A stretch of DNA of 64,000 bases from Rhexocercosporidium sp. MPI-PUGE-AT-0058 (lineage: Eukaryota > Ascomycota > Leotiomycetes > Helotiales), in contig JAGTJL010000016.1 in NCBI GenBank assembly GCA_020746875.1, forward strand, positions 1,488,001-1,552,000, written 5' to 3'. Made by a program: the position numbers and the translations under genes. Shown here piece after piece: positions 36,489-48,131 of this stretch (position 1 is its first letter; the number at the start of each line of letters is the position of its first letter). A model generated the notes under the pieces. The model ran no database searches and had not been told where the DNA came from. It saw nothing but the letters and a program-made list of their open reading frames with translations.

Positions 36489-38421
36489 ATGTCTTTACTC
36501 AGCATTGAAATGAGCTCCTCTTGGGCAATGAGAATGGGTATTACAGCTTTACTTTGGACCCTGTACTTAGTTTACACTCGCGAAGTCACGCCTTTGCGAA
36601 AAATACCAGGACCTTTCATGGCCAGCTTATCCAAGTTCTGGATCGTCAACAAACAACGAGGCTTTAAACGTCCTTTGGTCGATATCAACTTACATAAAAA
36701 ATACGGCCCAATCGTTCGAGTAGCACCAAATGAAGTCATGGTATCAAGCCCAAAATCATTTCGAACAATATACGGTATTGAACTCTGATTTCTATGGCAT
36801 GAATCTCGACTGACTACAGCAGGTGCTGGCAGCCATTTTCCAAAAGGGGAGTGGTACATCGGCACAGGTGACTGTGGATGGTCAGGTCCAGATAACCTCG
36901 ACCTACTAAGCGAAAAGAACATGGAAAAGTATCGAGCTCAGAGACGTGCTGTAGGGCCTGCGTACAGCGAGAATTACATGCGAGACATTGAAAAGAACCT
37001 TGATTCCATAATTGCAAAGAATATCGGAATTATGCGCCAACGAGCCGGACAGAGCGTAGATCTTGATATTTTCTTCAACATGTTCGCTTCTGGTAAGCTC
37101 ATTACTCTACGCTTGTCCCCGTCAGTACTGACCACTTCAGATTGTCTGTCGATGGCGACGTTCTCCAAAGCCAAGAATCTCATAGAGCTGAACAAAGCCG
37201 ACGAGTCAATTCACTTCATTCATCGAATTTGGAAGTACATGCATCTAGCGGGATATTTCCCCCACTTCCATAGGCTTTTCAAGTGGTGCACTCATGGCAC
37301 CAGTCTTTCGTGGCTGAAGCGCATCATACGACTGTTGTCCCCTTTGATGGATGGAAGGGATAGGACGAGCAAGACAGTATCGCTTCCTCCTGAGCATGCA
37401 TTCGCCGTAAGAACACCAGTCAAAAGCGTCAATTGCGCCCCACTGACCAATGCTCCCCCCTTAGTTCCCAATCAGTAATATACAGCAACGTATGGCCCAA
37501 AGAGAAGACGGATTGACATCTGCCACAAATGAGCCTCCCACAGATATAGCCGCCAAACTCCTCCAGCTGCAGACCGAAAAGGGACAACTAAGCGATAAAT
37601 GGATCATGAGCATGTGTATGACGAACTACGGAGCTGGAGTCGAGACCATCGGCATAACAGTAAGTGCTCTCGTGAACAACATCGTCACTCATGGTTGCCA
37701 AGACCGCATCCACCAAGAGATAGCCTCTGCGAAGAAAGCAGGGAAATTGAGCACCCCACCAAAACTACGAGAGATGAAAGACCACCTTCCATATCTTAGT
37801 GCATGTCTCAGCGAGAGTCAAAGAGTACACCCTGTTATTGGAATGCCTCTCGTGAGGACTGTACCAGAGGGAGGATGTGAAGTGGAGGGGAAGTTTCTGC
37901 CTGCTGGTGTAAGTGTCACATCTTCGTATGGTGAGAAAAGATTGAAACTGCTAAGATGGTCAAACAGACAACTGTCGGACTAAACCCATGGGTTTTTGCC
38001 CGAGACAAGAGTCTTTATGGAGAAGATGCCAATGTCTGGCGACCTGAGCGATGGCTTGAGTACAGTCGGGAAAAGGTCAAGTACCTCGGTAAGCCAGCTC
38101 TTCTGACATTTTAACAGCTATTGCTTACCATTTCCTAGAAACATACAACATTACCTTCGGAACTGGAGCTCGTTCGTGTCCTGGAAAATGTAAGTGGCAT
38201 AATTGTTCTGCCTTGCTAGAAAGGAGGAGCATACTAGCTGACGTAAAATAGATCTTGCACAAGCAGTCTACACCAAGATAATTCCAATGCTATTCTCGGA
38301 TTTCAAATGGAGCTTTACTGATCCTGATGCGGTGAAGGTGTTACAGTGCACTTTTTCCGTGAGATATATGCGATTGATGATGCAGTGGAAAGTTAGGGAG
38401 GAGACGACAGAGACTCGATGA
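36489..38421 (+). CDS. Cytochrome P450 monooxygenase (pisatin demethylase / benzoate hydroxylase type)
   Basis: Heme-thiolate monooxygenase of the ER. Exons 36489-36774, 36823-37092, 37141-37406, 37465-37908, 37968-38088, 38139-38189, 38252-38421; all phases agree (535 residues). N-terminal anchor at about 10-30 (MGITALLWTLYLVYT), then the Pro-rich hinge LRKIPGP. I-helix GAGVETIGIT, K-helix ESQR (about 390), PERW, and heme loop FGTGARSCPGK with the Cys near 476. All essential motifs are intact. Motifs such as KYGPIVRVAPNEV and ASDCLSMATFSKAKN are typical of fungal P450s acting on aromatic or phenolic compounds, but the substrate cannot be told. The gene converges on an isocitrate-lyase-family gene 220 bp away, which might hint at shared catabolism. 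Six introns of 48-62 bp. Confidence 0.93.
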
Positions 38422-38640
38422 ACCGGGCAGTTCACAGGAGAGTTTCACCAAACGGAGCAAAGTCGATACCAGAAATAGTATATAGCTGCGTGGGCCTCGG
38501 GGTATAACATTACTCAGTTCTCTGATGCTGGAAATGGTTGAGCCCGGCTGGGGACAGAAAGGGGCTCTTAAGCGAGAACCAACAATCAACTGGGCCATAA
38601 ATTGGATGCTCACATCGATCCTATAGTTACCAGATCCAAG
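38422..38640. other. Convergent gap between P450 and lyase genes
   Basis: 219 bases holding both terminators. Nothing else visible. Confidence 0.6.
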
Positions 38641-39680
38641 CTAAATTCCCTTATCATAACCCTTCCCCCCAGCTTGGACATCAAACTGAACCGCCTCCTC
38701 CAACCCACAACTTTCAAACAACCTCCTCACACCAACTCCATTCCCCCCTGCATCCCCCTCATCCCTCAACGTCCTATATACATCGTTAACAGCCTCATAA
38801 ACCGCCTCCAGCGCGAGTGTCGGCGTAATCATAATTCTATACCCTGCCGACCTTGCATCCCTCACACTCAGAACAGGACTCACACCACCTGGTACACAGT
38901 TATACAGACACGGCACCTCGCCCATATCACTACAAAACTTCTTTGCTTCCTCCATACTAGTCACGCCTTCTAGGAACGCTACTTCGGCACCTGCTTCCAC
39001 GGCGGCTTTTAAACGTGATAGGGCGGTGTCATATCCTAGTGAAGCCAGAGCGTCCGTTCGAGCGATGATGACAATATCTCGGCCTAATTGCGCCCGCATA
39101 TTCGCTGCTGCCGTGATGCGTGAGATGAATGTAGACTCATCAACTAGTTCCTTATTTTTGAGATGGCCACAACGTTTATTGGCGACTTGGTCTTCGAGAT
39201 GCAACGCTGCAACGCCAGCGGATATATATGCTGCTGTGGTGCGGCCAACCATTAAAGGACCTGGATGTGTCAATCTCCTGGTTTTGACTTTGCGTCTCTT
39301 AAGAATTAGCAAGAGAGAAACTCACCTCCGTAACCAGTATCGGCATCTGCTATCAATGGAATTGTTGGATCGATACTTGCGATCATAGCGGCGTTGTCAC
39401 GCATGTCGTTCATTGTCGCTACGCCCAGATCCGCAATACCAAGTCTGGACATTGTGGTTCCTGCTCCTGTCTTCTCATACAATCAGTGGGATACTCACAA
39501 ACCCGGTTCAATTTCAAAGAGAGAGCAACTAACCATATACAAATTCTTAAACCCAGAATTGAGAGCTAGACGTGCAGTGAAGCCATCGTAGACACCCGGG
39601 CAGACGATGATATCATCTTTGTTCTGTAGCTGAGAACGTAGTTTTGAAGCTGTGCTTTCTAGAGTCGTGGAGCTGTCCAT
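38641..39680 (-). CDS. Isocitrate lyase / PEP-mutase superfamily enzyme
   Basis: C-C (or P-C) bond-cleaving enzyme with a TIM barrel and Mg2+. Exons 39680-39534, 39470-39326, 39260-38641 (303 residues, normal for the methylisocitrate lyase / oxaloacetate hydrolase / CPEP-mutase branch). Substrate loop VCPGVYDGFTARLA, TGAGTTMSRLG, metal motif DADTGYGG (about 91-98), catalytic NKRCGHL (about 124), RTDA, and LYNCVPGGVSP. In this superfamily the residue before Pro in the last motif helps set specificity; here it is Ser, as I recall for oxaloacetate acetylhydrolases, but the surrounding motif differs, so the reaction stays open. The acceptor of intron 1 is AG in GAGAAG, weak but the only one keeping the frame. 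No targeting signal visible. Confidence 0.88.
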
Positions 39681-41751
39681 TGCGTCAAAAGTGGGGTTTG
39701 ATCTGTATTTATGGGCTTCGTGTATGCCTTCAATAATATGTGATGTGCAAGTTGCCCTGTCATTAGTAGAGGTTGAGTTGGAATGAAAACAGTGCTGTGC
39801 GGTATAGCCAAGCTGAGGCGGGGTTTCCGGGTGCGGGCCGAGCCGGCAGCCAGTGCGTTGCGGTATGGGTGAAGTTTAAGAAGACAGGTAATCTTGAGAT
39901 GTGTGGAGACTTTGGAGAGCGAGAGCGAAGAGAGAGACTTGTAGTTGAGCCCTTCCGGGTCTCAAGGAGGAAATAGAGATTCATTTAATTTAATTTTGAT
40001 GAATTGTAATTTTCTCTGCGTACATTATGTCAAAATGGTCTTACAGCCAGTCCAAGATGCCCACACTCCCACTCCCAAAGGCTTTGATCAGCAGCCCCGA
40101 TTTCTAGGTTAGATCTAAACACCATGAACGTCCACCCACTCCAAAATAAATACAAATACGTTGATCTGAACAGCAAGTCCAGCAAGCTCCACCACACTAC
40201 GTGTAAGTCTTCCAAGCGCAAGAATCGAAGTTTTGTCATTTCACCCACTCAACACCCCCACTGATCAAAGGACATGGAGGTAGAACCGGCCTAGTCTAGC
40301 TTTTCTCTCTTCAACCACAAAACCTTACAAATCGGACCAAGCCATAAGCTGACTGTTTAAAGATACAAAAAAATGTGTCATGCAGAAATATTGAGGGCTA
40401 CATACATGCCGCCATCGGCCCAGGCCTCTTCCTATTCTTCCAAACACCGCATCCTGCAAGAGCGGCCCGGCTAAAACCCATCCCGCGCATCCTGTTCACT
40501 TAGTGAGCAAAGAATCACAACCACAAGCTTGGACGAGGGCCAGACCAGACCACAAGCCTTGTATGCGGCCAGATATGATAACAAGGGCGTGCAGGAAGGC
40601 GGTCCCGACAATTTGGTTCGGCGTGCATGAGGAATGCTTGGCCCGAAAGAGGAAGAAACAAGTATACACAATTTGCTGGTTTGATCGATCTGACAGGCGG
40701 TGAGATGCAAACTTCACAATGAATGTAGTAGCGAATGCCGATAAAATTCTCTTAACAAACACATCGATATTTCGGAGCATGCCTTTTTCGTGTGGATCTT
40801 ACTAGGATGAAGCCTTCTCCCACTCTCTCAATTACTAAACATCTTGCTATAAATATCTCCTTTGCTCATATCTGCTTAGATTGATGGTGGAGAAAATACA
40901 AGGACATAAACAGTTGTGCCACCTGGTACATACACCGGAGCATCCGAACCCAGCCCATGTCACACGACCAACGCCCATCATGATTCGTTTAGCTTCTCGA
41001 ATCAGACAACGAACATCAAACGAGATCTCCCTTGATAACGGCAAGTTCCTCATTTCGCAGTCTCGGCAAAAGAACAAGGGAAGGGAAGAGAGAGACCAAG
41101 GAATTCGTTGAAAACTACTAGAATCAAGGAGGTTCTATCAAGTGTCTCTCGGACAGGAAACGAAGAGTCTTGAAGCAACACTGAGTACTGGGGATGGAAT
41201 AGTACAGATACAAAGCTGGGTTCAAACGAGACAGCGGGAGGTGAAAATGGAACACGCAGCGGATCCGCATCCCGGGTGCCGAGATTACAGTCTTGTGAGG
41301 TTGTGGTTTCGTTCGCTGGGATGGCCTGGCTTCAGCAGACGCTGGCCAAAGAAATATTTATGTGCCCATAATTGCACACACAAGTATACGCACATCTTAT
41401 GCATCAAACCCAACAGAGTGATCCATGAGTAGAATAATGATTCCAAGCTATTGTATCGTAATATGAGAACCATTTTTCAAACTTCAGCTCATAAAGCACA
41501 ATAATTCGCACGGATGTTCAGTATTTTCCGTCGCTGAGCTTGCAGTCGTTCATTTCGTGGTTTCGTTTTTGTTTGCCAGGCTTACCAGCCATACATGCCT
41601 TCATGCCTCTGGTTCATTTCCTCGTTCCTCATTTTCATGCTTTGCTTTCCCGCCTGTCCCAATGCAGTATACTTTTCCATGCTATCTGGCGGACCTTTCT
41701 ACGTACCTGGCCGTACAAATACAAAGGACGTCGTCGAAGTCGTAAGTTGGG
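39681..41751. other. Intergenic region, no gene recognised
   Basis: About 2.1 kb between the lyase start and the chitinase stop. Short open frames on both strands (40003-40250, 40471-40780, 40847-41111, 41142-41432) lack domain character and neighbour logic. It must hold the lyase promoter and the chitinase terminator. Confidence 0.5.
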
Positions 41752-43029
41752 CTAACCACCATGTAGGGCTTTGAATCCTGCTGCTACGAGGCTCCGAGGA
41801 CCAGGAGGAGCATCTGCTGTTCCTGTCCAGTAGAATAATCCCTGTACGTGTCAGCCTCCCAAATTGGATCGAGATGGAACCACTTACCCCAAGTCCTTTT
41901 TCTAGACAGAAGTTTGCTTTTATCTTCACAGTCTCAGGATTGTCGTAGGAAACGAAGCCTCCGTCACCACCAGTTGAGAACGCCGCCACGACGCGTGTAT
42001 TGACAATTTCTTCGGCGTTGTTCCGCGGCAGCTGTTTATATTCGAAGGTTCCATCTTCCCCACCGCAACCATTGTACGCATGACCAGGACCAGTCGCGCC
42101 GAGGAATGATCTGCCATAGACCGGGACACCGAGGAGAATCTTGTTCGCTGGAAAGCCAGTAGAGATGACATATTCCACCCCAGCAGATCCCGATGGCTCG
42201 CCAGGGTTCCCCTGATAGAGCTGAGCGTGATGTCCAGCTGTGTCTGACCACGGACCTGAAAAGTCGTAGGCCATAAGGTTTATCAGGTCCAAGTAGTCTT
42301 GTGCTTTGCACAGATCGATGTGCTGCAATGCCCACTGCCCGGCTGGCAAAGCTGCCGTCAGGAGATAACGGTCCTCTGGAAGGTGAAGGCGGATGGCAGC
42401 AAGTAATGCAAGAAAGTTTGCACCTTGCTGTGCGTCAGAAGGATGCTCCCAGTCAACTTGAAAGGTGTCAGTAAAGGATCAAGCAAGGCTTCATGGATCG
42501 TACTGTCAATCCCATCAAACCCGGAGGCATCAATCATCCCTTTCGCAGACTGCCCAAAGTTATCCCTAGTTGCGGCACTTGAAGCTACTGTTGCAAAGTT
42601 CTGGCTGGCATTTCCGCCACCAATAGACAAGATCACCTTGAGATAGCCATGCTGTTCCTTCAACCGCATAAAAGATCCCAAGCATCCGGTAGCGCCGTCG
42701 ACTGGCATCTGTGCATCTGCGCATTCATCACTCAACTGGACAACCGATTAGTCTTGACAAGAAAACCCGCAAGGGAAACATACAAAGATTCCGCCGTCGG
42801 CAGAGACATGAGCAAATGCGTAAAATACATGGCTGATGCAGTTATAATTTAACGTTGCGGGTGTCTCTCCGCGATAGACACGGTAGTTCGGATAGTAGAC
42901 CGCATTCTTCCTTGTGAGGCTTGCTAAACTGGCATCTAGTGATGGCTGAGAGGGTCTTCGAGGCGCGTTGAGTTGAGGTCTGGAAGCAAAGGGGATGGCT
43001 GGTGGCACTGGTCCGAAGAAATTTGCCAT
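41752..43029 (-). CDS. GH18 chitinase without signal peptide
   Basis: Hydrolyses beta-1,4-linked GlcNAc. Exons 43029-42784, 42735-42504, 42456-41888, 41841-41752 (378 residues). The GH18 barrel begins with NAVYYPNYRVYRGETPATLN, followed by the conserved strand ILSIGGGNAS and the catalytic motif DGIDIDWEH (proton-donor Glu about 161), whose codons are split by the 47-bp intron 42503-42457. Then NLMAYDFSGPWS, KILLGVPVYGRSF and the final strand GGLFYWTGTADAP. There is no N-terminal hydrophobic segment, so the enzyme is probably not secreted by the classical route, unlike the plant-type secreted enzymes. Four exons with consistent phase and 46-48-bp introns. Possible role in wall turnover or autolysis. 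Confidence 0.93.
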
Positions 43030-46000
43030 CTTTGAAAGTAGGAGGGAAAGTGCCTGTATGTCCTGGACGAGTTTATGTCCCTATTTTGAAATGATGCCCG
43101 AGCCGAGAAAAAGAGCAGCGGGACATGTATATTCTCATGGTATGTTTGTTGACTTTCCTAAAGCGGTACGCAGGTCGACGTCAGGCAATTTCACAACTGT
43201 CGGTGAATAACGAGGCCCGAGAGTGTGTTGAGCGGTTGACTGCAGTCTCCAAGGTAATGGGGAGGAGCAAATGGCCGCATCGAGACCAAGGACGTGGTAA
43301 TGCAAAGCAGGAGAAGAAGGAATGACCCGAATGAAGACCTGTCGGTATTTGAAGCGGGCAAGCCTAGTCAACCAACATCGTTCCGAGCCACCACACACCA
43401 GCCCCGACGATCTTTCCAAGGTGTGGCAGCATCTACAGGTAATCTGGGAGATGGTGGGTCGGAATGTGTGGAGAGTTGAGAACCCCCAGCGGGAAAACGA
43501 GCCAACGGCGTGTCAACTACATGAAGACGCTGCAGACCGACGTTTCCCAACGCCCTTGAGACTGGCTGCATATACTGTGCCTGAACTAAGAACTGTGGAT
43601 TTGCATGGACACTCCTCAGCCGATTTGATAATACTTTCCTCTATCTTCTGCAGAAGTTCTCTACGGGATGTGGCTGGGACGTGTTGGATGCGGTCAGGTG
43701 CGCCGTGCAAGCAAGTCGAACGAAGCAAAGCTAGCGAATATTATGGTAGCCCTATACCGTCAAAACCTAGCAAGGACACGAAGCTGCGTCTTCGGAGCAT
43801 GTGCTTCAGGCCATTCTGGGGGCTGAAGAGGCAGAAGAGAAAGGGTAGGGATGGAGAAAGTAAGTAAGGCATTGCCGTAGGCAGTTAGGGCTTGCATTGT
43901 TCATGCGGTGGCACTCGCTCGCCTGTTCGTCGGGTAAAGCTGCAAGAGGATGGCTCTACAGCACTGTGTTGGCTGGATTGGCTTTGAGATCCTGTATATT
44001 CCGTGGACATGGCGACTATACAGCGTACATGACGAGTGCTGACTCGTTCATCGGCGCAGTGCAGACGCCATGCATCTCTACAAAGCCCAAGAAGCGGCTT
44101 CGGACAGGGCATCGATCACTGGGGCGGCAAGCTAGGAGGAGAAGGCAAAGGCGAAGCCATTTCAAAAGTATACAGTGGTGTGCGTCTGTTGTTCCGTGGA
44201 AGCTAAAGTTAGCTGGCACTTGTAGTGAGTGAATTTCGAGCTTAAAGCCTTCAATTATATGTGTCCTGAAGAGAGGATGTTTGTTTGCATGAGAGTGTGG
44301 GGGAGCAAAGTGTGTTCGTGGAGCAAAATTTATGATGCAGAGAATACGAGACCGGAGGCAAGGGAAGGTTAACAAGCTGGAGGGATTATATCTGCGCTGT
44401 TCACGGAGCGTCTTCGAGGAGTGAAGAGTGGATTGTTTGCCCCGCCGTGGCCGTTTGCTGGACGCGAGCGGGTCACCAAGAGCTTCGAGGGCCCATCATC
44501 ACATCCATCACTACTACGATAGCACTATAGTTTCTCCATCTCACCGCATGCCATTCCTATCTAGTAGTGGGAGGGGCCATTACGTGCAGAAGAGACATGC
44601 TAGGTTTTGACTTCACGAGCGAGTGACTCGCAGGAGAACTTTCGCCACATGTGAGGGATCGAGGGCTCAAGAGAGGGGCCCTACAGTAGCTATTGACAGC
44701 AGTCTAAGGAAGTCTAAGGAACTTTGAATGAACTTGAGGTTTGAAGAAGGCAAGGCCTCGGAAGGAAGGGAATGGGAGATCCAGGTGACGTTCTTGGTCC
44801 TGATAACGATTGTTACTGGAGAGGGGTGAGGGGTTGGATGAGACGAAGCCAGAGAAGGTCTAGCTGCCCCTGCTGTGAATAAGTTGGAAAGTCAATTTCA
44901 GAGATATGCGATGATAATGATGAGGGGTCAAAGTCAATGTCAAGTACAGTTAGTAGTAGTCGAGCGAGCACCACCCATTGGCTGTCAACTAGGTGAGAAT
45001 CTACCAGGTCAGAGTGTACTGTACTTGCACATAATATTAATGTGGACAGCGGTCTAGGAAGGGTTTGGGAGTCTGCACAGCGGCCCGAGTTTCGCTGCGC
45101 TAAAGGAGCATGGTGATTTACAGTATTTGCCGTCTGTGTGTTCCGTGCTATGGTCTGTGGTTTTCCATCTTGACCTAACGGGTATTTAGTACCCCCAGGA
45201 AACCTTAAGAGCAGGGAAGAAGCTCTCTCCAGCAGACAGCAAGCAGCATTTCAGGGCGTCAATTCGATCAAGCGGCACGTACCTATCAGTTGCTGCTCTG
45301 CTGGCTTGCCTCTTTGGATCTGTACACGCTGGCAAGCAGGGCAGGACCTCTTTATCTCATGCCATCGTCGATTCTACATCCACATTCAGCATCCCTGGCG
45401 CCATTTCAACCCCCAGAATTCCTCATTGGAGCATGTTGCCATGCATTCGGAGCATTCTTTCTGTACCCCCCTGTGATTGGAAGATATCTTGATCGGCGAT
45501 GATGCGTGATGTTCATATTACCAGTATTTAAGCTGTGCCTTCTTGACCAAGGGGTAATAGATTGATCTTGGGAGAAGGAGGGAGGCGGGAGCGGAGGGGT
45601 AAGCAAAGAAAGATGGCCATAAGGCCAAAATGGGACCGAGAAATGTGATCGATGACACTTCCTGATCAAAGGATGCCGGACACAGGCCATTGATTTGTAT
45701 GCGGTCGGCTATTAGTAAGGGGGCGTGAACTCGTTCAGCCTTGTTTGGACAAGGCTATCGTGGTAGCGAGGCGGACCCTTACAAAGCTGGCTCTCCCTCT
45801 CCCATGTTTTCTCCAGGCGAGATCGTGCCAACATCAACATCTCCATCACTCTCACCCCTCGATTGCGCAACCTTTCTAACACCGCCCCTCCCCCGCATAA
45901 ACAAGTATTGGCTTTGTCCCAACCCTTGGCCAGAACACACATAACCCAGGCACGCACTTGAGACGGAAACGGACCCTCTGACACGTTGCCCTCCACCTTC

Positions 46001-46249
46001 CTGTCTGCATCAGCAACGCCTCAATCTCTCCCAGCCCTGCAGCCGACAGGCATTCTGCAGACACGGTGCGGAAAAAGCAATTCTGTGCCTCGCACAAGGG
46101 TGATCATCGAAATCCCTGGCCACGAGCTCTGCAGCCTACGATTTTCGGCCTGTTAGCCTAATTAGGAGCGTATCGCGATCGACTTCAAACAACCTCTTCC
46201 AACTCCAACCGCATACACGGATACTCACAACTACACCACATCTACCGTC
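43030..46249. other. 3.2-kb intergenic region between divergent genes
   Basis: No recognisable gene. Frames 43322-43867 (181 codons) and 43897-44232 lack domain character and clear partner exons. There are GA-rich stretches near 44650-44760 and a C/T-rich tract from 45780 to 46240, the likely promoter and leader of the next gene. Confidence 0.5.
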
Positions 46250-47104
46250 ATGGCAGCCGTTCTGTCTCTCGGCCCTGGGCCAAAGGACCTCGCGAGACAG
46301 ATTCTAGAGCATCAGGCCCCCAAATACAGCTTCGCCTTCTCGCCGTTTCTCCTCGAGAACTATCGCCATGGCATCACTCCCGACCGTCCGGCGTGCAAGG
46401 CGTATCTTCAAGGCCATTGTCCTTTGGGGCCTAGATGTCCCGACAGACACACCTCCACAAACAGCAACTCGAATTTCAATAACCTGGTGTGCAAGCATTG
46501 GCTGCGTGGCTTGTGCAAGAAGGGGGAGAGTTGCGAATTCCTGCACGAGTACAATTTAAGGAAAATGCCTGAATGCAATTTCTTCGCCAAGAATGGGTAC
46601 TGCTCAAACGGAGGTAGGTCTGGGTTTCAATATGTAAATCTTTACTTTACTGACAGCTACTTTACAGACGAGTGCTTGTATCTACATCTTGATCCCTCCT
46701 CGAAGCTCCCACCCTGTCCCCACTACGAGAAAGGATTTTGCCCCCTTGGACCGATGTGCTCGCAACGCCATGTTCGCAAGAACATTTGTGTGTTTTATCT
46801 AGCCGGCTTTTGTCCAGATGGTAAGACATGTAAGAACGCCCATCCGCGCTGGCCTACCGACCTCCCAAAGCCTACTGTAAGGGTCGAAAAAGACCCGGAA
46901 GAGCTCGCAGAGGAACAACGTCTTTTGATGGAACGAGCAGAGAGAGAGCAGGCAGCTGAAAGGGAGAGATACAACGACGGAGAAGGTGGTGGTGGAGGAA
47001 GAGGCCGGGGAAGATGGCACCATGGTGGAGGGGGGCCGAACTGGGGTGGTGGACGCGGTAGAGGAGGTCAACAAAGCAGAAGGGGACGAGGCTATCACGG
47101 ATAA
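46250..47104 (+). CDS. YTH1: Yth1 / CPSF30 mRNA 3'-end processing zinc-finger protein
   Basis: RNA-binding subunit of the cleavage and polyadenylation factor, acting in the nucleus at the poly(A) site. Exons 46250-46613 and 46668-47104 (266 residues). Five CCCH fingers follow each other: [96 protein letters not shown]. The only intron falls inside finger 3. It is 54 bp, without a stop in frame, so an unspliced message still reads through with 18 extra residues that break this finger. A charged helix ([20 protein letters not shown]) and an RGG-type Gly/Arg-rich tail end the protein. Length and finger number match the family. Confidence 0.95.
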   Translation: MAAVLSLGPGPKDLARQILEHQAPKYSFAFSPFLLENYRHGITPDRPACKAYLQGHCPLGPRCPDRHTSTNSNSNFNNLVCKHWLRGLCKKGESCEFLHEYNLRKMPECNFFAKNGYCSNGGRSGFQYVNLYFTDSYFTDECLYLHLDPSSKLPPCPHYEKGFCPLGPMCSQRHVRKNICVFYLAGFCPDGKTCKNAHPRWPTDLPKPTVRVEKDPEELAEEQRLLMERAEREQAAERERYNDGEGGGGGRGRGRWHHGGGGPNWGGGRGRGGQQSRRGRGYHG

Positions 47105-48131
47105 ATCCCATACCAAACAAGCACGGCTGTGGGAAGGAAGCGTGCAAATACTGCATTACATTGCATGCATGAAATCTCATGCGTTCAATCCCAAAGATCT
47201 GAACGTATTGAATGATGATTTAAAGACACAAGGAATGGGGCAGTGCAACACAAGATGGTCGATGCATAGATCTTCAAGATGAGACTAGCTATGGCATGGT
47301 ACTTTGTAGACTGGAAGAGGGCTTAAGCCGTCCCACCAAACCAAACCGTACACGGGATGTTTCGACGATCCGATACCATCTCAAGAAACCAAACCGGCCC
47401 AAGCCAACGTGCCCATTCAGTACCCCGGAGTTTCCTAACGGTACACGACTCCACGGGACATCATGATCATCCTCTACCACTCATCACATTCTCATCACCG
47501 ATACTTCACCAATCGAAGCCGTGGACGGGAACCAGAGGCGTCGCTAGTTCGACCCCGAAACTTCCATATGCATATTTAGAGGCTTGAGCCGCATACACGT
47601 TAGGTGCCTTGGGTCACACACCGTCTCTCATGGTCTCACTTCTCCGGATATCGTTCCCCATGGTGCAGCGGGCTGCAGTGGGCTATGATTTGTCAACTCA
47701 AAGATCAAATTCGGGTCGACTTGCGAGAGGCTGATTGAGATGTGCTGGGTACTAGCGACTAGAGCACGGTCCGGGGAGCCGGAACGGGATAGGGTGGCTC
47801 CAGTAGAGAAGTAGATATTGAGGGAATTTATGATCTTACATATGCCTTTCATGTTTGGGATGGGTGTGCAGACGCGGCCGTATGATATTGTGACATGGTG
47901 TGATGTGAAGTGACAAGGTAAATGAGAAGTGAGCAAAGCAAGACTAAGAGATGCCATCACATGCTCGCTTTGTGAAGGGAGATTTTCTCCGGAGACTATA
48001 CTATCCTATGCTATGCTCTCCCATAACCTGTAGTGGAGATCTCCTTATGCCCGTATCGTCCAGATTAACACCAACAACACCATTCCATGCCAAATTACAT
48101 ATCAATCAAACCCCTCTTTCCAACGTCATAA
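47105..48131. other. Convergent intergenic region
   Basis: About 1 kb between the stops of YTH1 and the DUF1776 gene. Only short frames without domain character. Both terminators must lie here. Confidence 0.5.

Noticed and set aside
43322..43867. Open plus-strand frame of 181 codons near the chitinase promoter
   Set aside because: Charged, low-order sequence without domain features; overlapping frames on the other strand are equally long for chance.
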